Positions 8,284-16,723 of a DNA stretch of 64,000 bases are shown in pieces. This stretch comes from Pseudanabaena biceps (GTDB lineage: Bacteria; Cyanobacteriota; Cyanobacteriia; Pseudanabaenales; Pseudanabaenaceae), in assembly GCA_013361095.1 (NCBI GenBank), contig JAATWA010000001.1, forward strand, positions 2,024,501 through 2,088,500, written 5' to 3'. A model generated the notes under the pieces. That model did not search any database, was not told where the DNA came from, and worked only from the letters and a program-made list of their open reading frames with translations. A program made the position numbers and the translations under genes. The stretch's first letter is position 1. Every line of letters starts with the position of its first letter.

Positions 8284-9138
8284 CTAACGTCCAAAAGGAA
8301 ATTTGAAGGGTAAAGGTTTTATTAGCGCTAATTCATCAATCATCTGTTGATGCAAATGACCATTAGTTGCCAGCAATCTCCCTGATTTTGGGATATGGGA
8401 GCTGCCATCGTAGGCTGTGACAACTCCACCTGCCTCGCGCACAATCACCACACCCGCCGCCAAATCCCACAGCGACAATCCCCTTTCCCAATACCCATCC
8501 AAACGTCCACAAGCAACATAGGCTAGGTCCATCGCTGCCGAACCACCTCGACGCACACCCTGAGTGAGATGTGTGAAATGACAAAATTCCGCGTAGTTAT
8601 TATCTTCAACAAGGGTGCGATCGTACGCAAACCCAGTTACGAGTAAGCTGCGGCTGAGTTCAACAGTTTTAGAAACACTTATTGGCAAACGATTGCGAGT
8701 TGCCCCTAACCCAGTCGCGGCTCTAAATATTTCGTCACGAAAAGGATCGTAAACGGCTCCCACCGCGGGAATGCCATCAATTAGCAAAGCGATCGATACC
8801 GATGAAAATGGATATTGGTGAGCAAAATTAGTTGTGCCATCTAATGGGTCGATCGCCCATAGATACCGACTCTCCGAATTTCCTAATACTCCCGACTCTT
8901 CTGCCAAAATTCCATGCTCAGGAAAGTGTCTTTGCAAAATTGATAAAACTATTGCTTCTGATTCTTTATCCGCAACTGTAACTAAATCTCCTGGGCGTTT
9001 TTCCTCGACTTCATTCTCTTGGAGATTTCCAACATAGGATCTGAGTACGCCGCCACCCGCGCAAGCTGCTTCTGTCGCAATATCTAAAAATGTCTGTAAC
9101 TGAGATTTATCGATGTCACTGGGTGAAAAAGGAGACAT
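8284..9138 (-). CDS. inositol-1-monophosphatase family phosphatase
   Basis: The 284-residue protein belongs to the lithium-sensitive Mg-dependent phosphatase family (SuhB/IMPase). The metal-binding motifs are intact: ILAEESG, WAIDPLDGTTNFAHQYPF, and the C-terminal WERGLSLWDLAAG. These enzymes hydrolyse inositol phosphates or related sugar phosphates; some cyanobacterial members act on histidinol phosphate or fructose-1,6-bisphosphate, so the substrate cannot be fixed from motifs alone. It is soluble with no signal peptide. The gene stands alone with an interspersed repeat upstream (9212-9314). Confidence 0.88.
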   Translation of the reverse strand: MSPFSPSDIDKSQLQTFLDIATEAACAGGGVLRSYVGNLQENEVEEKRPGDLVTVADKESEAIVLSILQRHFPEHGILAEESGVLGNSESRYLWAIDPLDGTTNFAHQYPFSSVSIALLIDGIPAVGAVYDPFRDEIFRAATGLGATRNRLPISVSKTVELSRSLLVTGFAYDRTLVEDNNYAEFCHFTHLTQGVRRGGSAAMDLAYVACGRLDGYWERGLSLWDLAAGVVIVREAGGVVTAYDGSSHIPKSGRLLATNGHLHQQMIDELALIKPLPFKFPFGR

Positions 9139-9495
9139 ATTGAGTTCACAGATAAATTAAGTCAAATATTTAAATTAAATATATTTTGTACTAACAACAA
9201 GTTGAAGCACCAGCAATTCTCATCATAAAAATTGGCTTTCAAAAAGCCAATTTTGGGGTTTGCAGCGCCTTCGGCGCTGCAAACCCCAAAATTGGTTTCA
9301 TAATGAGAATTGCTAGAGACAGCGATAAATTGCTAAATCACCAGACTGGCGGTGTTAATAACGGCGCGATCGCTGCGAAAATAAATTTGAATTGTTTATG
9401 TGAAGATTTTTGTTGCAATTCTTCATTTTTTGTTACTTTTTATTAAATCACGAACTTAAACTAATTAACCCTAACTATTTGCTAAGTAACACTCC
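9139..9495. other. intergenic stretch with an inverted-repeat element
   Basis: The 357 bases between divergent genes hold the 103-bp element at 9212-9314 and, presumably, both promoters. No small gene seen. Confidence 0.5.
9212..9314. mobile_element. MITE-like element, AGCAATTCTCAT family, copy 1
   Basis: It is bounded by inverted termini agcaattctcat(c)at and at(a)atgagaattgct. Inside are two hairpins: attggcttt/aaagccaat and ttggggtttgcagcg/cgctgcaaaccccaa. Related copies lie at 21386-21514 and 60557-60681. No coding capacity. Confidence 0.8.
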
Positions 9496-10452
9496 ATGAA
9501 GCCTTCTTGGAAAATCTTTCTACTCATCGTTGCGATCGCTAGTTTATCTCCCCTATCTGCCCTTGCAACCTCATCGAAGCCCACCACTCCTACCGATGAG
9601 TCCAATGTCAAAGAAGCAGAAGAACTATGTGGTAAACCAACTCTTGACGATCTCACCCAACATAAAGTTAAACAAAGCGAAACTCTTGAGGCGATCGCCA
9701 AACAGTACAACATCAAAACCGCGACCTTAATGGCGCTGAACCCCGAAACTCGAGATGGTCAAGCCAAAGTCGGACAAACCTTAGCGATCGCACCAATGGA
9801 TGGTCTAGTTTATCGCTTTAAAAACGAAGAAAATTACACCACCGTTGCCAAAAAATATAATATTCGCGCCGACGTTCTTTTTGAGCGCAATGGCTGTCAG
9901 CGCAGTCCCAAAGTTGTCTTTGTCCCTGGCGCAATCTGGAAACCCGATCCCGTCCCCTTCAATCCAGCGGCGATCGCTTCTAATGGCTTCACTAATCCTG
10001 CGGTAATTATGCAAACAGGTGGCTACCCCCTGCCCTATGCAGTTCCAGTCACCTCCAACTACGGCTGGCGCATGAACCCTGTCACCACTATCTGGTCATT
10101 TCATAGTGGTATCGACCTCGGAGCCTCTTTTGGCACTCCTGTACTTGCCGCCAAATCAGGAATAGTAGAATTTGCAGGTTGGGGCGATGGCTATGGCAAC
10201 CTCATCGAACTTGATCACGGCTCAACAGGTACGCGCTATGCCCACCTTGAAGCAATTTATGTCTCTCAGGGGCAGAGAGTGGTGCAAGGTCAACAAATTG
10301 GCATTGTTGGCTCCACAGGACGCTCTACAGGTCCCCATTTACACTTTGAAGTCATGGTTCCCACTCAAGAGGGTTGGGTGGCGCTAGATCCTGCCCCATA
10401 CCTCAATCGCATTGCTTCGATCATGACTAATTTGTTTGTTCAGCCTACTTAA
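9496..10452 (+). CDS. secreted LysM-M23 peptidoglycan endopeptidase
   Basis: The 318-residue protein has a signal peptide (IFLLIVAIASLSPLSALA), two LysM-type segments (about residues 55-97, HKVKQSETLEAIAKQYNIKT, and 98-140, KNEENYTTVAKKYNIR) and a C-terminal M23 domain (about 175-315). The zinc ligands are visible: H and D in FHSGIDLG and the HLHFE motif; a second His is in RYAHLE. LysM binds glycan strands and M23 cuts peptide cross-links, so the protein should remodel peptidoglycan in the periplasm. All motifs for activity are present, unlike regulatory EnvC/NlpD-type proteins. It runs alone, with a hairpin downstream. Confidence 0.9.
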   Translation: MKPSWKIFLLIVAIASLSPLSALATSSKPTTPTDESNVKEAEELCGKPTLDDLTQHKVKQSETLEAIAKQYNIKTATLMALNPETRDGQAKVGQTLAIAPMDGLVYRFKNEENYTTVAKKYNIRADVLFERNGCQRSPKVVFVPGAIWKPDPVPFNPAAIASNGFTNPAVIMQTGGYPLPYAVPVTSNYGWRMNPVTTIWSFHSGIDLGASFGTPVLAAKSGIVEFAGWGDGYGNLIELDHGSTGTRYAHLEAIYVSQGQRVVQGQQIGIVGSTGRSTGPHLHFEVMVPTQEGWVALDPAPYLNRIASIMTNLFVQPT

Positions 10453-10477
10453 ATTCTTGAGTTAGCCAGAAACCTAA

Positions 10478-10512
10478 AAGAGAGGGGCGGCGCTTTGCGC
10501 CGCCCCTCTCTT
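10478..10512 (+). repeat. GC-apex hairpin repeat
   Basis: aagagaggggcggcg / cgccgcccctctctt around ctttg, 25 bases after the M23 gene stop; may end that transcript. Confidence 0.85.
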
Positions 10513-10519
10513 GGCTTTT

Positions 10520-10618
10520 ACCGCAATTTCCGATCAAACGAACCCAGAATTTTTTTGAAAGTGTTGCAAAGCAACACTTTCAAAAAAATTCTGGGTTCGG
10601 GTTTGAGTGTAAAACGAT
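10520..10618. mobile_element. element of the GATCAAACGAACC family, copy 1
   Basis: It contains the hairpin gaacccagaatttttttg... with apex gc-aaa-gc (10540-10598) and the same flanks (gcaatttc-gatcaaacgaacc on the left, gggtttgag on the right) as the copies at 41711-41814 and 62886-62986. Confidence 0.75.
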
Positions 10619-10672
10619 CTAAAAAAGTGCTGCATACTCATAAACTTTAAAAAACATTTACTCAAAACATCT

Positions 10673-10987
10673 ATGAACTTTTCCCCCAGTGCGATTTCCT
10701 TCATCATCTATGGAGTGGTGGCGATCGTTGGTGGTCTTATGGGGTTTACTAAGAGCCAAAGTCAAGCATCACTCATCTCAGGAAGTATTAGTGGTCTCGG
10801 TCTAATAGTTGCAGGAATCGCCGTTGCTCAAAATCAAGAATGGGGCAAAATTGCTGGCATGGCGATCGTAGCCCTGTTAATAATCGTTTTTATTGTTCGC
10901 CTCATCAAAACCAAAAAATTTATACCCGCAGGATTAATGCTCCTTGGTGGAATAACAACCCTAGGTATAGCAATACTTACAGCTTAA
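10673..10987 (+). CDS. TMEM14-family small membrane protein
   Basis: The 104-residue product is hydrophobic with about four transmembrane helices and Gly-rich turns (YGVVAIVGGLMGFTKSQSQA, SGSISGLGLIVAGIAVAQN), the pattern of the TMEM14/FAX1 family (old name UPF0136). Plant relatives (FAX1) export fatty acids from the plastid, which makes lipid transport a possible role, but bacterial members are uncharacterised. It is monocistronic and precedes the apc operon on the same strand with 253 bases between. Confidence 0.85.
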   Translation: MNFSPSAISFIIYGVVAIVGGLMGFTKSQSQASLISGSISGLGLIVAGIAVAQNQEWGKIAGMAIVALLIIVFIVRLIKTKKFIPAGLMLLGGITTLGIAILTA

Positions 10988-11240
10988 TTGATCCCACTTT
11001 TTACCTCTGGTGCTAACATATTAAATGTTAAGAAGTGTGATGAAGAAAAGCGTGTAGACAACACGATGCTTCAAAATATCTTAGTAATCATTGCTTTGAC
11101 AAAGAGAACCTCCATGACCAACCTCAAAAATTAGTTTCTAAGAAATGTTTACTAAAACACAAATAGAAATTAATTGGTTTGACATGGCTAGGCATCATAT
11201 CAATCGTTTTTATTCACATTTTTGATTGGAGACAAATTAA
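10988..11240 (+). promoter_or_regulatory. upstream region of the apc operon
   Basis: The 253 bases before apcA contain two TTGACA hexamers (11096-11101 and 11179-11184) that could be -35 boxes, but neither is followed by a clean -10 at the usual spacing. A GGAGA ribosome binding site (11227-11231) precedes the apcA ATG. Allophycocyanin genes are strongly expressed, so a promoter must lie here; its exact position is not readable. Confidence 0.4.
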
Positions 11241-11726
11241 ATGAGCGTAGTCACGAAGTCCATCGTGAATGCAGATGCTGAAGCACGTTACCTCAGCCCT
11301 GGCGAACTAGATCGTATCAAAGGCTTTGTAAGCTCTGGTGAGCGTCGTCTTCGCATTGCCCAAACCTTGACCGAATCCCGCGAACGCATCGTTAAGCAAG
11401 CTGGCGATCAACTTTTCCAAAAGCGCCCTGATGTTGTATCTCCTGGCGGAAATGCATACGGCGAACAAATGACCGCTACTTGCTTGCGTGACCTCGACTA
11501 CTACCTGCGTTTGGTCACCTACGGAGTAGTATCTGGTGATGTTACACCCATCGAAGAAATCGGTTTAGTTGGCGTTAAGGAAATGTATAACTCCTTGGGT
11601 ACTCCTATTCCTGGTGTTGCCGAAGGTGTTCGTGGTCTTAAGAATGCAGCAGCTTCTTTGCTGTCTGGTGAAGACGCAGCCGAAGCTGGTTACTACTTTG
11701 ACTATGTCATCGGTGCAATGCAGTAG
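11241..11726 (+). CDS. apcA: allophycocyanin alpha subunit
   Basis: The 161-residue protein is the alpha subunit of allophycocyanin, the phycobilisome core pigment protein. The globin-like phycobiliprotein fold is recognisable from [20 protein letters not shown] and the phycocyanobilin attachment Cys81 in [17 protein letters not shown]. It has the exact length of the family and the typical [20 protein letters not shown] start. It heads an apcA-apcB-apcC operon; 131 bases separate it from apcB. The product pairs with ApcB and its trimers pass energy towards the photosystems. apcE is not adjacent in this window. Confidence 0.98.
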   Translation: MSVVTKSIVNADAEARYLSPGELDRIKGFVSSGERRLRIAQTLTESRERIVKQAGDQLFQKRPDVVSPGGNAYGEQMTATCLRDLDYYLRLVTYGVVSGDVTPIEEIGLVGVKEMYNSLGTPIPGVAEGVRGLKNAAASLLSGEDAAEAGYYFDYVIGAMQ

Positions 11727-11857
11727 AGCGATTTGTGCCTATTTAGTGCCAAATTTGACTGCAAGATTCGATTACGTTTAAAAACAGAATTTAAGCTATT
11801 CAGCGTTCTGAATCCCTAATTCAAAAAACTAATTGCAAACCTAAAGAATATACAAAA

Positions 11858-12343
11858 ATGCAAGACGCAATTACCTCCGTCATCAATTCTTCTGATGTTC
11901 AAGGCAAATACCTTGATGCTGCTTCTCTCGAAAAGCTAAAGAGCTACTTCGCAACTGGCGAACTTCGTGTTCGTGCTTCCGCCGCGATCGCTGCTAACTC
12001 GGCAACCATTGTTAAAGAAGCTGTTGCTAAGTCCTTGTTGTACTCAGATGTTACCCGTCCAGGCGGCAACATGTACACCACCCGTCGTTACGCTGCTTGT
12101 ATTCGTGACCTCGACTACTACCTACGCTACGCTACCTACGCTATGTTGGCTGGCGATGCTTCGATTCTTGACGAGCGCGTACTAAATGGCTTGAAAGAAA
12201 CCTACAACTCCCTTGGAGTACCTGTAGTTTCCACCATTCAAGCGATTCAAGCAATCAAAGAAGTTGCTGCTAGTATCGTTGGTTCTGAAGCTGGTAAGGA
12301 ATTGGGTGTTTACCTTGACTACATCAGCTCTGGCTTGAGCTAG
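11858..12343 (+). CDS. apcB: allophycocyanin beta subunit
   Basis: The 161-residue protein is the allophycocyanin beta subunit. The bilin-binding Cys81 lies in [19 protein letters not shown], and the conserved Asn71 in RPGGNMY is the one usually methylated in beta subunits. It partners ApcA in the phycobilisome core. It lies between apcA and apcC, and a 40-base hairpin just after its stop (12361-12400) probably separates the abundant apcAB message from the rarer apcC message. Confidence 0.98.
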   Translation: MQDAITSVINSSDVQGKYLDAASLEKLKSYFATGELRVRASAAIAANSATIVKEAVAKSLLYSDVTRPGGNMYTTRRYAACIRDLDYYLRYATYAMLAGDASILDERVLNGLKETYNSLGVPVVSTIQAIQAIKEVAASIVGSEAGKELGVYLDYISSGLS

Positions 12344-12360
12344 TCGCTCCCACAGCGTGC

Positions 12361-12400
12361 GGTGACGAAATAGGAAGATAAAGCTTCTTATTTCGTCACC
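12361..12400 (+). promoter_or_regulatory. apcB-apcC intercistronic hairpin
   Basis: ggtgacgaaata-gaag pairs with cttc-tatttcgtcacc-type sequence (ggtgacgaaata... ttatttcgtcacc), 17 bases after the apcB stop. It has no T run directly after it, so it fits an RNA-processing or partial-attenuation site better than a full terminator. In cyanobacteria, apcC is made in much lower amount than apcA and apcB. Confidence 0.65.
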
Positions 12401-12452
12401 AATATTTTTATATTTAATTTTCAAATAACTGGCTCTGAAGGAGATCGCCGCT

Positions 12453-12656
12453 ATGCGGACTTTTAAAATCACTGCTTGTGTACCTAGCCAAACTCGCATT
12501 CGTACACAACGAGAGTTGCAAAATACCTATTTCACAAAATTAGTATCTTACGATAACTGGTTTGCTGAGCAGCAACGCATCATGAAAATGGGTGGCAAGA
12601 TTATCAAAGTTGAGTTGGCTACTGGCAAGCAAGGCGCAAATACTGGCTTACTATAG
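12453..12656 (+). CDS. apcC: phycobilisome core linker ApcC (LC 7.8)
   Basis: The 67-residue basic protein is the small allophycocyanin core linker, with the family segment FKITACVPSQTRIRTQRELQ and the end GGKIIKVELATGKQGANTG. It sits in the cavity of a core trimer and caps the core cylinders. A ggag ribosome binding site lies upstream. It is the last gene of apcABC; a strong terminator follows at 12683-12718. Confidence 0.96.
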   Translation: MRTFKITACVPSQTRIRTQRELQNTYFTKLVSYDNWFAEQQRIMKMGGKIIKVELATGKQGANTGLL

Positions 12657-12682
12657 TTTTCTCTCTCTCTGATATCTTCAAT

Positions 12683-12718
12683 AAAAAGAACAGACTCGTT
12701 AAGAGTCTGTTCTTTTTT
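12683..12718 (+). terminator. terminator of the apc operon
   Basis: aaaaagaacagactc / gagtctgttctttttt around gttaa, ending in six T, 26 bases after the apcC stop. Confidence 0.92.
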
Positions 12719-12733
12719 ATTGCAATCACTAAG

Positions 12734-12786
12734 AAACAAAAGAATTGAGGGGCGACGCGAAGCGTCGCCCCTCAATTCTTTTGTTT
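12734..12786. repeat. GC-apex hairpin repeat
   Basis: aaacaaaagaattgaggggc plus gacg pairs perfectly with its reverse complement around cgaag. Confidence 0.88.
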
Positions 12787-12827
12787 TAAGAAAGTGTAAA
12801 GCGCTAGAGCAACACTGGGGCATAAAA

Positions 12828-12875
12828 CCCAAAAGATGAGTGGCAGCGCTGCGCGCTGCCACTCATCTTTTGGGG
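12828..12875. repeat. GC-apex hairpin repeat
   Basis: cccaaaagatgagtggcagc pairs with its reverse complement around gctgc; the outer CCCAAAA box is shared with other copies. Confidence 0.85.
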
Positions 12876-12886
12876 TGCAAAACTTA

Positions 12887-12933
12887 CATCCAAAGGTATT
12901 CCTTATGGTATTCATAAGGAATACCTTTGGATG
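12887..12933. repeat. hairpin repeat
   Basis: catccaaaggtattccttat / ataaggaatacctttggatg around ggtattc; third palindrome in a row after apcC. Confidence 0.85.
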
Positions 12934-13120
12934 ATTGAGGCGAAAATATTTCTTTAGGTACATCTAGAGAAAATGTTTATAGTGATACAGTTAATGGAAT
13001 AACTTTAAAGTATTGTTAAGTTATGTTGACAGGGTAGCAATTAACTGTTGATAGCTAACTTTAATTCGTCAGTTGTTGTTATTGCTTGATGTCATCGCCA
13101 GAATCGTAAAAGAGGTACTT

Positions 13121-13294
13121 ATGAGTGACTTACCTATTGAGAAGCAGTTTACGCATATGATGTTTTGCCAGCAAATCCAAAACATTGATCTAGACTCTGC
13201 CAAACAACTTCTTACTGAACTACACATGCTTTATTTAGGTCAGCAAGCTGTTATGGTCAAAATTGCCAAGCAAGAATTTTTGGGTGGGCTTTAA
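13121..13294 (+). CDS. nblA: NblA-family phycobilisome degradation protein
   Basis: The 57-residue product has the size and layout of NblA/Ycf18: an N-terminal LPIEKQF-type start, a helix with QIQNIDLDSAKQLLTEL and a C-terminal helix MVKIAKQEFLGG. NblA is a small helical adaptor that binds phycobiliproteins and delivers them to Clp protease when nutrients are short. agagg lies eight bases before the ATG, so this start is preferred over a longer in-frame extension. Its place downstream of apcABC puts an antenna gene group and its degradation factor side by side. Identity rests on pattern, as the family is short and divergent. Confidence 0.82.
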   Translation: MSDLPIEKQFTHMMFCQQIQNIDLDSAKQLLTELHMLYLGQQAVMVKIAKQEFLGGL

Positions 13295-13446
13295 CGTACT
13301 CTTATATTTGCTAGATGTAGGTATATTTTGGAGAGTTAACTTATACAAACCAGCAAAGTTTCTGTTTCATTAAAATTTGCCCTGATGATATTTTTGACAT
13401 AAATAGTAGATAGAGCTTTCGCTATTTTTGTCATCCCCAAAGCTTT

Positions 13447-13484
13447 AAAAACGTGAAGTCATATTGTTGGCGCTTCACGTTTTT
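13447..13484. terminator. terminator between nblA and the HAD gene
   Basis: aaaaacgtgaag / cttcacgttttt with a 14-base loop, followed on the plus strand by a T run; could serve both converging genes. Confidence 0.6.
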
Positions 13485-13512
13485 TGAGTTTTTTATGTAA
13501 TTTCCTTGTTTT

Positions 13513-14202
13513 TTAGTAATTAGTCGTGATTTCTGTAACCGCTGTAATTAAGTCCGCAAAGATTTGATTGGGCTTATATTTTTCTAGTTGTACTTGATTG
13601 CGAATGCCACTGAGAACAGCGATCACGGGAACACCATAGCTTTGAGCTGAAATAATATCTGCTTCCGTGTCACCAATCATCCATTGTTGCTCAAATTTAG
13701 GCAAGGTCTCTTGAGCAATTTTCATCAATTTGGGTTTATCTTGAGCATCAACGGTTTTAACATAATCATTATCAAGACAAAAAATGCGATCGCTAGGAAA
13801 AAACCTTCTCAAGTTGTATTGATCGAGTACAGGCTCAAGCTCATGACGACGGCGCATCGTTATAAGAGCGAGATCGAGTCCAGAATTTTGGACTAATTCT
13901 AGGGCGGGTATGGCGCTCTCGATCAAGCGATCATATTGAAAGTAAGGATCTGTGTGGACAGTGGCACGACGCAACTGATCAAAGGTATTCGCTTGTGCTT
14001 CGTTTACAAAACCTGATAACTTCGCAATTTCTTTTTCAGGTACTTGCGATCGCTTCAACTCCCAAAACTCAGATTTTGATAGAGTTACAACTTGATCGAG
14101 CGATCCACTAAGTTGAGCTAGACAATATAAATAAACTTGGTAATAGCGCTCTGATACGTCCATAATCGGACCATCGAAGTCAGTGAATAGAATTTTTGTC
14201 AT
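13513..14202 (-). CDS. HAD-family hydrolase
   Basis: The 229-residue protein is a haloacid dehalogenase-type phosphatase. Motif I is FTDFDGPIMD (nucleophile Asp8 and second Asp10), motif II is ALITMRRR, and motif III/IV is WMIGDTEADIISAQ. The cap is the helical type inserted after motif I, as in phosphoglycolate phosphatase and beta-phosphoglucomutase relatives. The substrate cannot be read. Its start overlaps the end of the preceding gene by 23 bases, so the three genes from 14786 down to 13513 form one operon with a LuxR-type regulator. Confidence 0.82.
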   Translation of the reverse strand: MTKILFTDFDGPIMDVSERYYQVYLYCLAQLSGSLDQVVTLSKSEFWELKRSQVPEKEIAKLSGFVNEAQANTFDQLRRATVHTDPYFQYDRLIESAIPALELVQNSGLDLALITMRRRHELEPVLDQYNLRRFFPSDRIFCLDNDYVKTVDAQDKPKLMKIAQETLPKFEQQWMIGDTEADIISAQSYGVPVIAVLSGIRNQVQLEKYKPNQIFADLITAVTEITTNY

Positions 14203-14470
14203 CTGAAAATATTTTCCACTTTCCGTAGTGATTTAATATATTCGACATTAAGTTTTTGGAATCAGGGGATAGATTTTGTGGATATGCTAACCAAATTCCA
14301 CCAATTTGACTACCCAAATAACTAAATTCTAGGCTTTCTTGCCCAAACAAATCACATGAAATATTTTCAATTTGCTCTATATGAGAAGCTAATTCCCGAT
14401 ACATAGCTAAAGTAATTTCGGGTTGATAAGTAATCTTTTGTCTGATAATAGCTACTTCGCTATTAGGCAC
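14180..14470 (-). CDS. hypothetical protein in LuxR-regulator operon
   Basis: The 96-residue product has no recognisable domain. It is mildly acidic, soluble, with a helical first part (ITLAMYRELASHIEQIE) and a segment FSYLGSQIGGIWLAYP. Its start overlaps the regulator gene by 8 bases and its end overlaps the HAD gene by 23 bases, so translation of the three is likely coupled. This tight packing is the main support that it is real. Confidence 0.7.
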   Translation of the reverse strand: MPNSEVAIIRQKITYQPEITLAMYRELASHIEQIENISCDLFGQESLEFSYLGSQIGGIWLAYPQNLSPDSKNLMSNILNHYGKWKIFSDDKNSIH

Positions 14471-14786
14471 TTTCTAATTCCTGCTCTTCTAAAATAACAT
14501 TACTAATTGGTTGAGTGCTGATTATGCAGCAATTAACTTCATCAATACAAACCTTCCCCCACTGTAAAGCCCACCTCACTAAGGAAACGCGGTTATCTGT
14601 TTGAGTCTTGGTCAAGATGTTGCTGATATGATTGTCTACAGTACGCTTGCTAATGGCTAATTTGACAGCAATATCTTGGTTAGTTAAACCAGAAGATACT
14701 AACTCAATTACTTGAAGTTCTCTATCAGAGAGCGATACAGATATATTTGTCAATGTATTGGGGTTTAATTCGTCAGGATTGGTCAT
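14463..14786 (-). CDS. single-domain LuxR-type HTH regulator
   Basis: The 107-residue product contains only a LuxR/GerE helix-turn-helix (about residues 18-75): LSDRELQVIELVSSGLTNQD and IAVKLAISKRTVDNHISNIL are textbook signatures. There is no receiver or ligand domain, so activity may depend on a partner or on dimerisation by the short C-terminus, which has two adjacent Cys (NCCI). It is first in a three-gene operon with an unknown protein and a HAD hydrolase, and may control its own operon. Confidence 0.88.
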   Translation of the reverse strand: MTNPDELNPNTLTNISVSLSDRELQVIELVSSGLTNQDIAVKLAISKRTVDNHISNILTKTQTDNRVSLVRWALQWGKVCIDEVNCCIISTQPISNVILEEQELESA

Positions 14787-15076
14787 GATCGCGATGAAAA
14801 GAAGATTTGCGCCAATGTTTCAGGTTTGTACTCATCTTTGGCATCTAGGTAATGAGTATAATTTCTTAGTCGATATTGTGTCAATGAATGTACTTTACCT
14901 AGTACATCCTGACAATGTGAGTGGCTTAAAGCGTTTGATATTAGCTTTTTTAACTCGCAAAAATTTTACAGCTCTCTCCGCTCAAAAAAGATATAAACAC
15001 TAAATTAGTTAAGATTTGTATAGCACTTTGTACTGGCAACAAGTCCAAGAATTGAGATTCAGTGCTGGCGCTATAT

Positions 15077-15703
15077 CTATGCTAGTAAGGATTCTATCCA
15101 TTTAGGAGGACTAGGGATTGGGTTGCCTAATCGATCTAGAACAATCCAAGCCACTATATGTACAAGTAGCTGATAGGCAAAGTTACTAAAAATAATCGCT
15201 CCGATCGCAAAGGCTTGAATGGTAGCAAAATCTGGCTGTTCAAGAGAACCAAATAATTGAATTAGCCAATTTAGTAATCCTGTAATTTGCACAATTGAAT
15301 AATTCCAGACATTTTCTCCTAACAAAACTGATACAAAGGCGAATTGAAAAGCTGTGCCAACAGACCCAATCAATGTGGCAATATTAAGGGAAACTTGCCA
15401 AGAAAATTTTTTTTTCCATAGATAACCAAGTGTGATTCCGACAATTCCGTGGGGAACAATATATTGGATGCTGCGAGTTGGCCCCATGAGTATGGCAAGT
15501 AGTAAGGCTGTTACTACCATAGACATTGATGCGGCACGTCCATTCCAGCGCAAATAGGCAAGTGCGGTTGGCAACGGGAACAGCATTCGTAATAGCGGTC
15601 CGAGGGGAAAGTAATAATTGATTAAAAATAGCATTGCGGTGGTGCTAGCAAGGAATGCCGTTTCCACCATTACGCGTGGGTTATCTTGAGGCAGTTTGGT
15701 CAT
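15077..15703 (-). CDS. DUF2232-like polytopic membrane protein
   Basis: The 208-residue product has five to six hydrophobic segments and the motif [17 protein letters not shown], as in the DUF2232/YybS-type proteins related to the substrate-binding S components of ECF vitamin transporters. Its ATG overlaps the lgt stop codon (ATGA), so the two are translated together. A longer reading frame upstream of this ATG lies within lgt and is unlikely to be used. No substrate can be inferred. Confidence 0.75.
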   Translation of the reverse strand: MTKLPQDNPRVMVETAFLASTTAMLFLINYYFPLGPLLRMLFPLPTALAYLRWNGRAASMSMVVTALLLAILMGPTRSIQYIVPHGIVGITLGYLWKKKFSWQVSLNIATLIGSVGTAFQFAFVSVLLGENVWNYSIVQITGLLNWLIQLFGSLEQPDFATIQAFAIGAIIFSNFAYQLLVHIVAWIVLDRLGNPIPSPPKWIESLLA

Positions 15704-16569
15704 AGATTTTCGGACGGGATTTCCTTGGGAGTGGTATCGGGAAAACGACGGCGCAATCCATATAACCAAATCAAGCCAAAAACTCCTGCGGTAATTAATC
15801 CTAAGCTGATCATCTGAGCGGTGCGAAGCTGACCGATCATCAAACTGTCAGTGCGGAGACCTTCGATCCAAAATCTGCCAAGGCTGTAGGCGATCGCGTA
15901 GATCATGGTTATTGTGCCAGTTCTGAGCTTAGGAAAGCGTAAAAAAGTAAATATCAGAATCGCAAATACGCCTACATTCCACAATGATTCGTATAGAAAA
16001 GTAGGATGAAAATACGCCTCATTAACAAATTCGGGGGGACGACGACTAACGGGAATAAATAGCTTCCAAGGTAAATCCGTAGGGCCACCAAAAGCCTCAG
16101 AATTAAAAAAGTTACCCCACCGCCCGATCGCTTGCCCTAAGATCACCGAAGGCATGATGATGTCTGCCATCATCCATGTAGAAATTTGTTGACGTTTACA
16201 AAATATAGTTGCCGCGATCGCGCCGCCAATAATCGCCCCATGAATAGCGATGCCACCCTCCCAGATTGCAAATACTTTATACCAAGGCTGCATTTGAAAG
16301 CGCTGCCATTCAAACAGCACGTAATAAAAGCGCGCACAGGGAATTGCGCCCACAACTAGCCAAATCGCCAAATCACCAACTAGCTCAGGATCAATATTGC
16401 GTCTTCGAGCTAAATTTTGGGCTAACACTGTTCCGAAAATAATTGCGGAAGCAATTAATAATCCGTACCAACGAATTGAGAGGGGGCCAATTTCTAAGGC
16501 AATTGGTCCTGGGGAAGTAAATTCAAAAGCCAGAGACAGCAAACTCAACATCTTTAATTCTGCTTCCAT
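15700..16569 (-). CDS. lgt: prolipoprotein diacylglyceryl transferase
   Basis: The 289-residue membrane enzyme transfers diacylglycerol from phosphatidylglycerol to the lipobox Cys of prolipoproteins. The family signatures are clear: [39 protein letters not shown] and the Lgt signature [19 protein letters not shown], with seven or so membrane helices. An in-frame ATG at 16551 ([11 protein letters not shown]) may be the true start, as most cyanobacterial Lgt proteins begin close to the SPGP motif. It forms an operon with the DUF2232-like gene. A lipoprotein needing this step is encoded at 60893-61363. Confidence 0.96.
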   Translation of the reverse strand: MEAELKMLSLLSLAFEFTSPGPIALEIGPLSIRWYGLLIASAIIFGTVLAQNLARRRNIDPELVGDLAIWLVVGAIPCARFYYVLFEWQRFQMQPWYKVFAIWEGGIAIHGAIIGGAIAATIFCKRQQISTWMMADIIMPSVILGQAIGRWGNFFNSEAFGGPTDLPWKLFIPVSRRPPEFVNEAYFHPTFLYESLWNVGVFAILIFTFLRFPKLRTGTITMIYAIAYSLGRFWIEGLRTDSLMIGQLRTAQMISLGLITAGVFGLIWLYGLRRRFPDTTPKEIPSENL

Positions 16570-16631
16570 AATTTGATTCTTATATCATCTCAAGGATAGG
16601 CGTTACTTTGCACCGCTTATCCTTGTAGTAC

Positions 16632-16680
16632 AAAAAAATTTTAAAAAAGCTAGCGAAGCTAGCTTTTTTAAAATTTTTTT
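16632..16680. repeat. hairpin repeat upstream of lgt / after the aminotransferase
   Basis: aaaaaaattttaaaaaagct plus ag pairs with its reverse complement around cgaag (apex gc-gaa-gc); ends in a T run on either strand and could terminate the aminotransferase message. Confidence 0.85.
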
Positions 16681-16723
16681 GGTTTTTAAGAGAGCGCACA
16701 GCGCTGTAATTACAAATCAACAC

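Noticed and set aside
14758..15003. 81-codon plus-strand frame overlapping the LuxR regulator start
   Set aside because: It covers the promoter region of a divergent operon, has no ribosome binding site and no family-like sequence.
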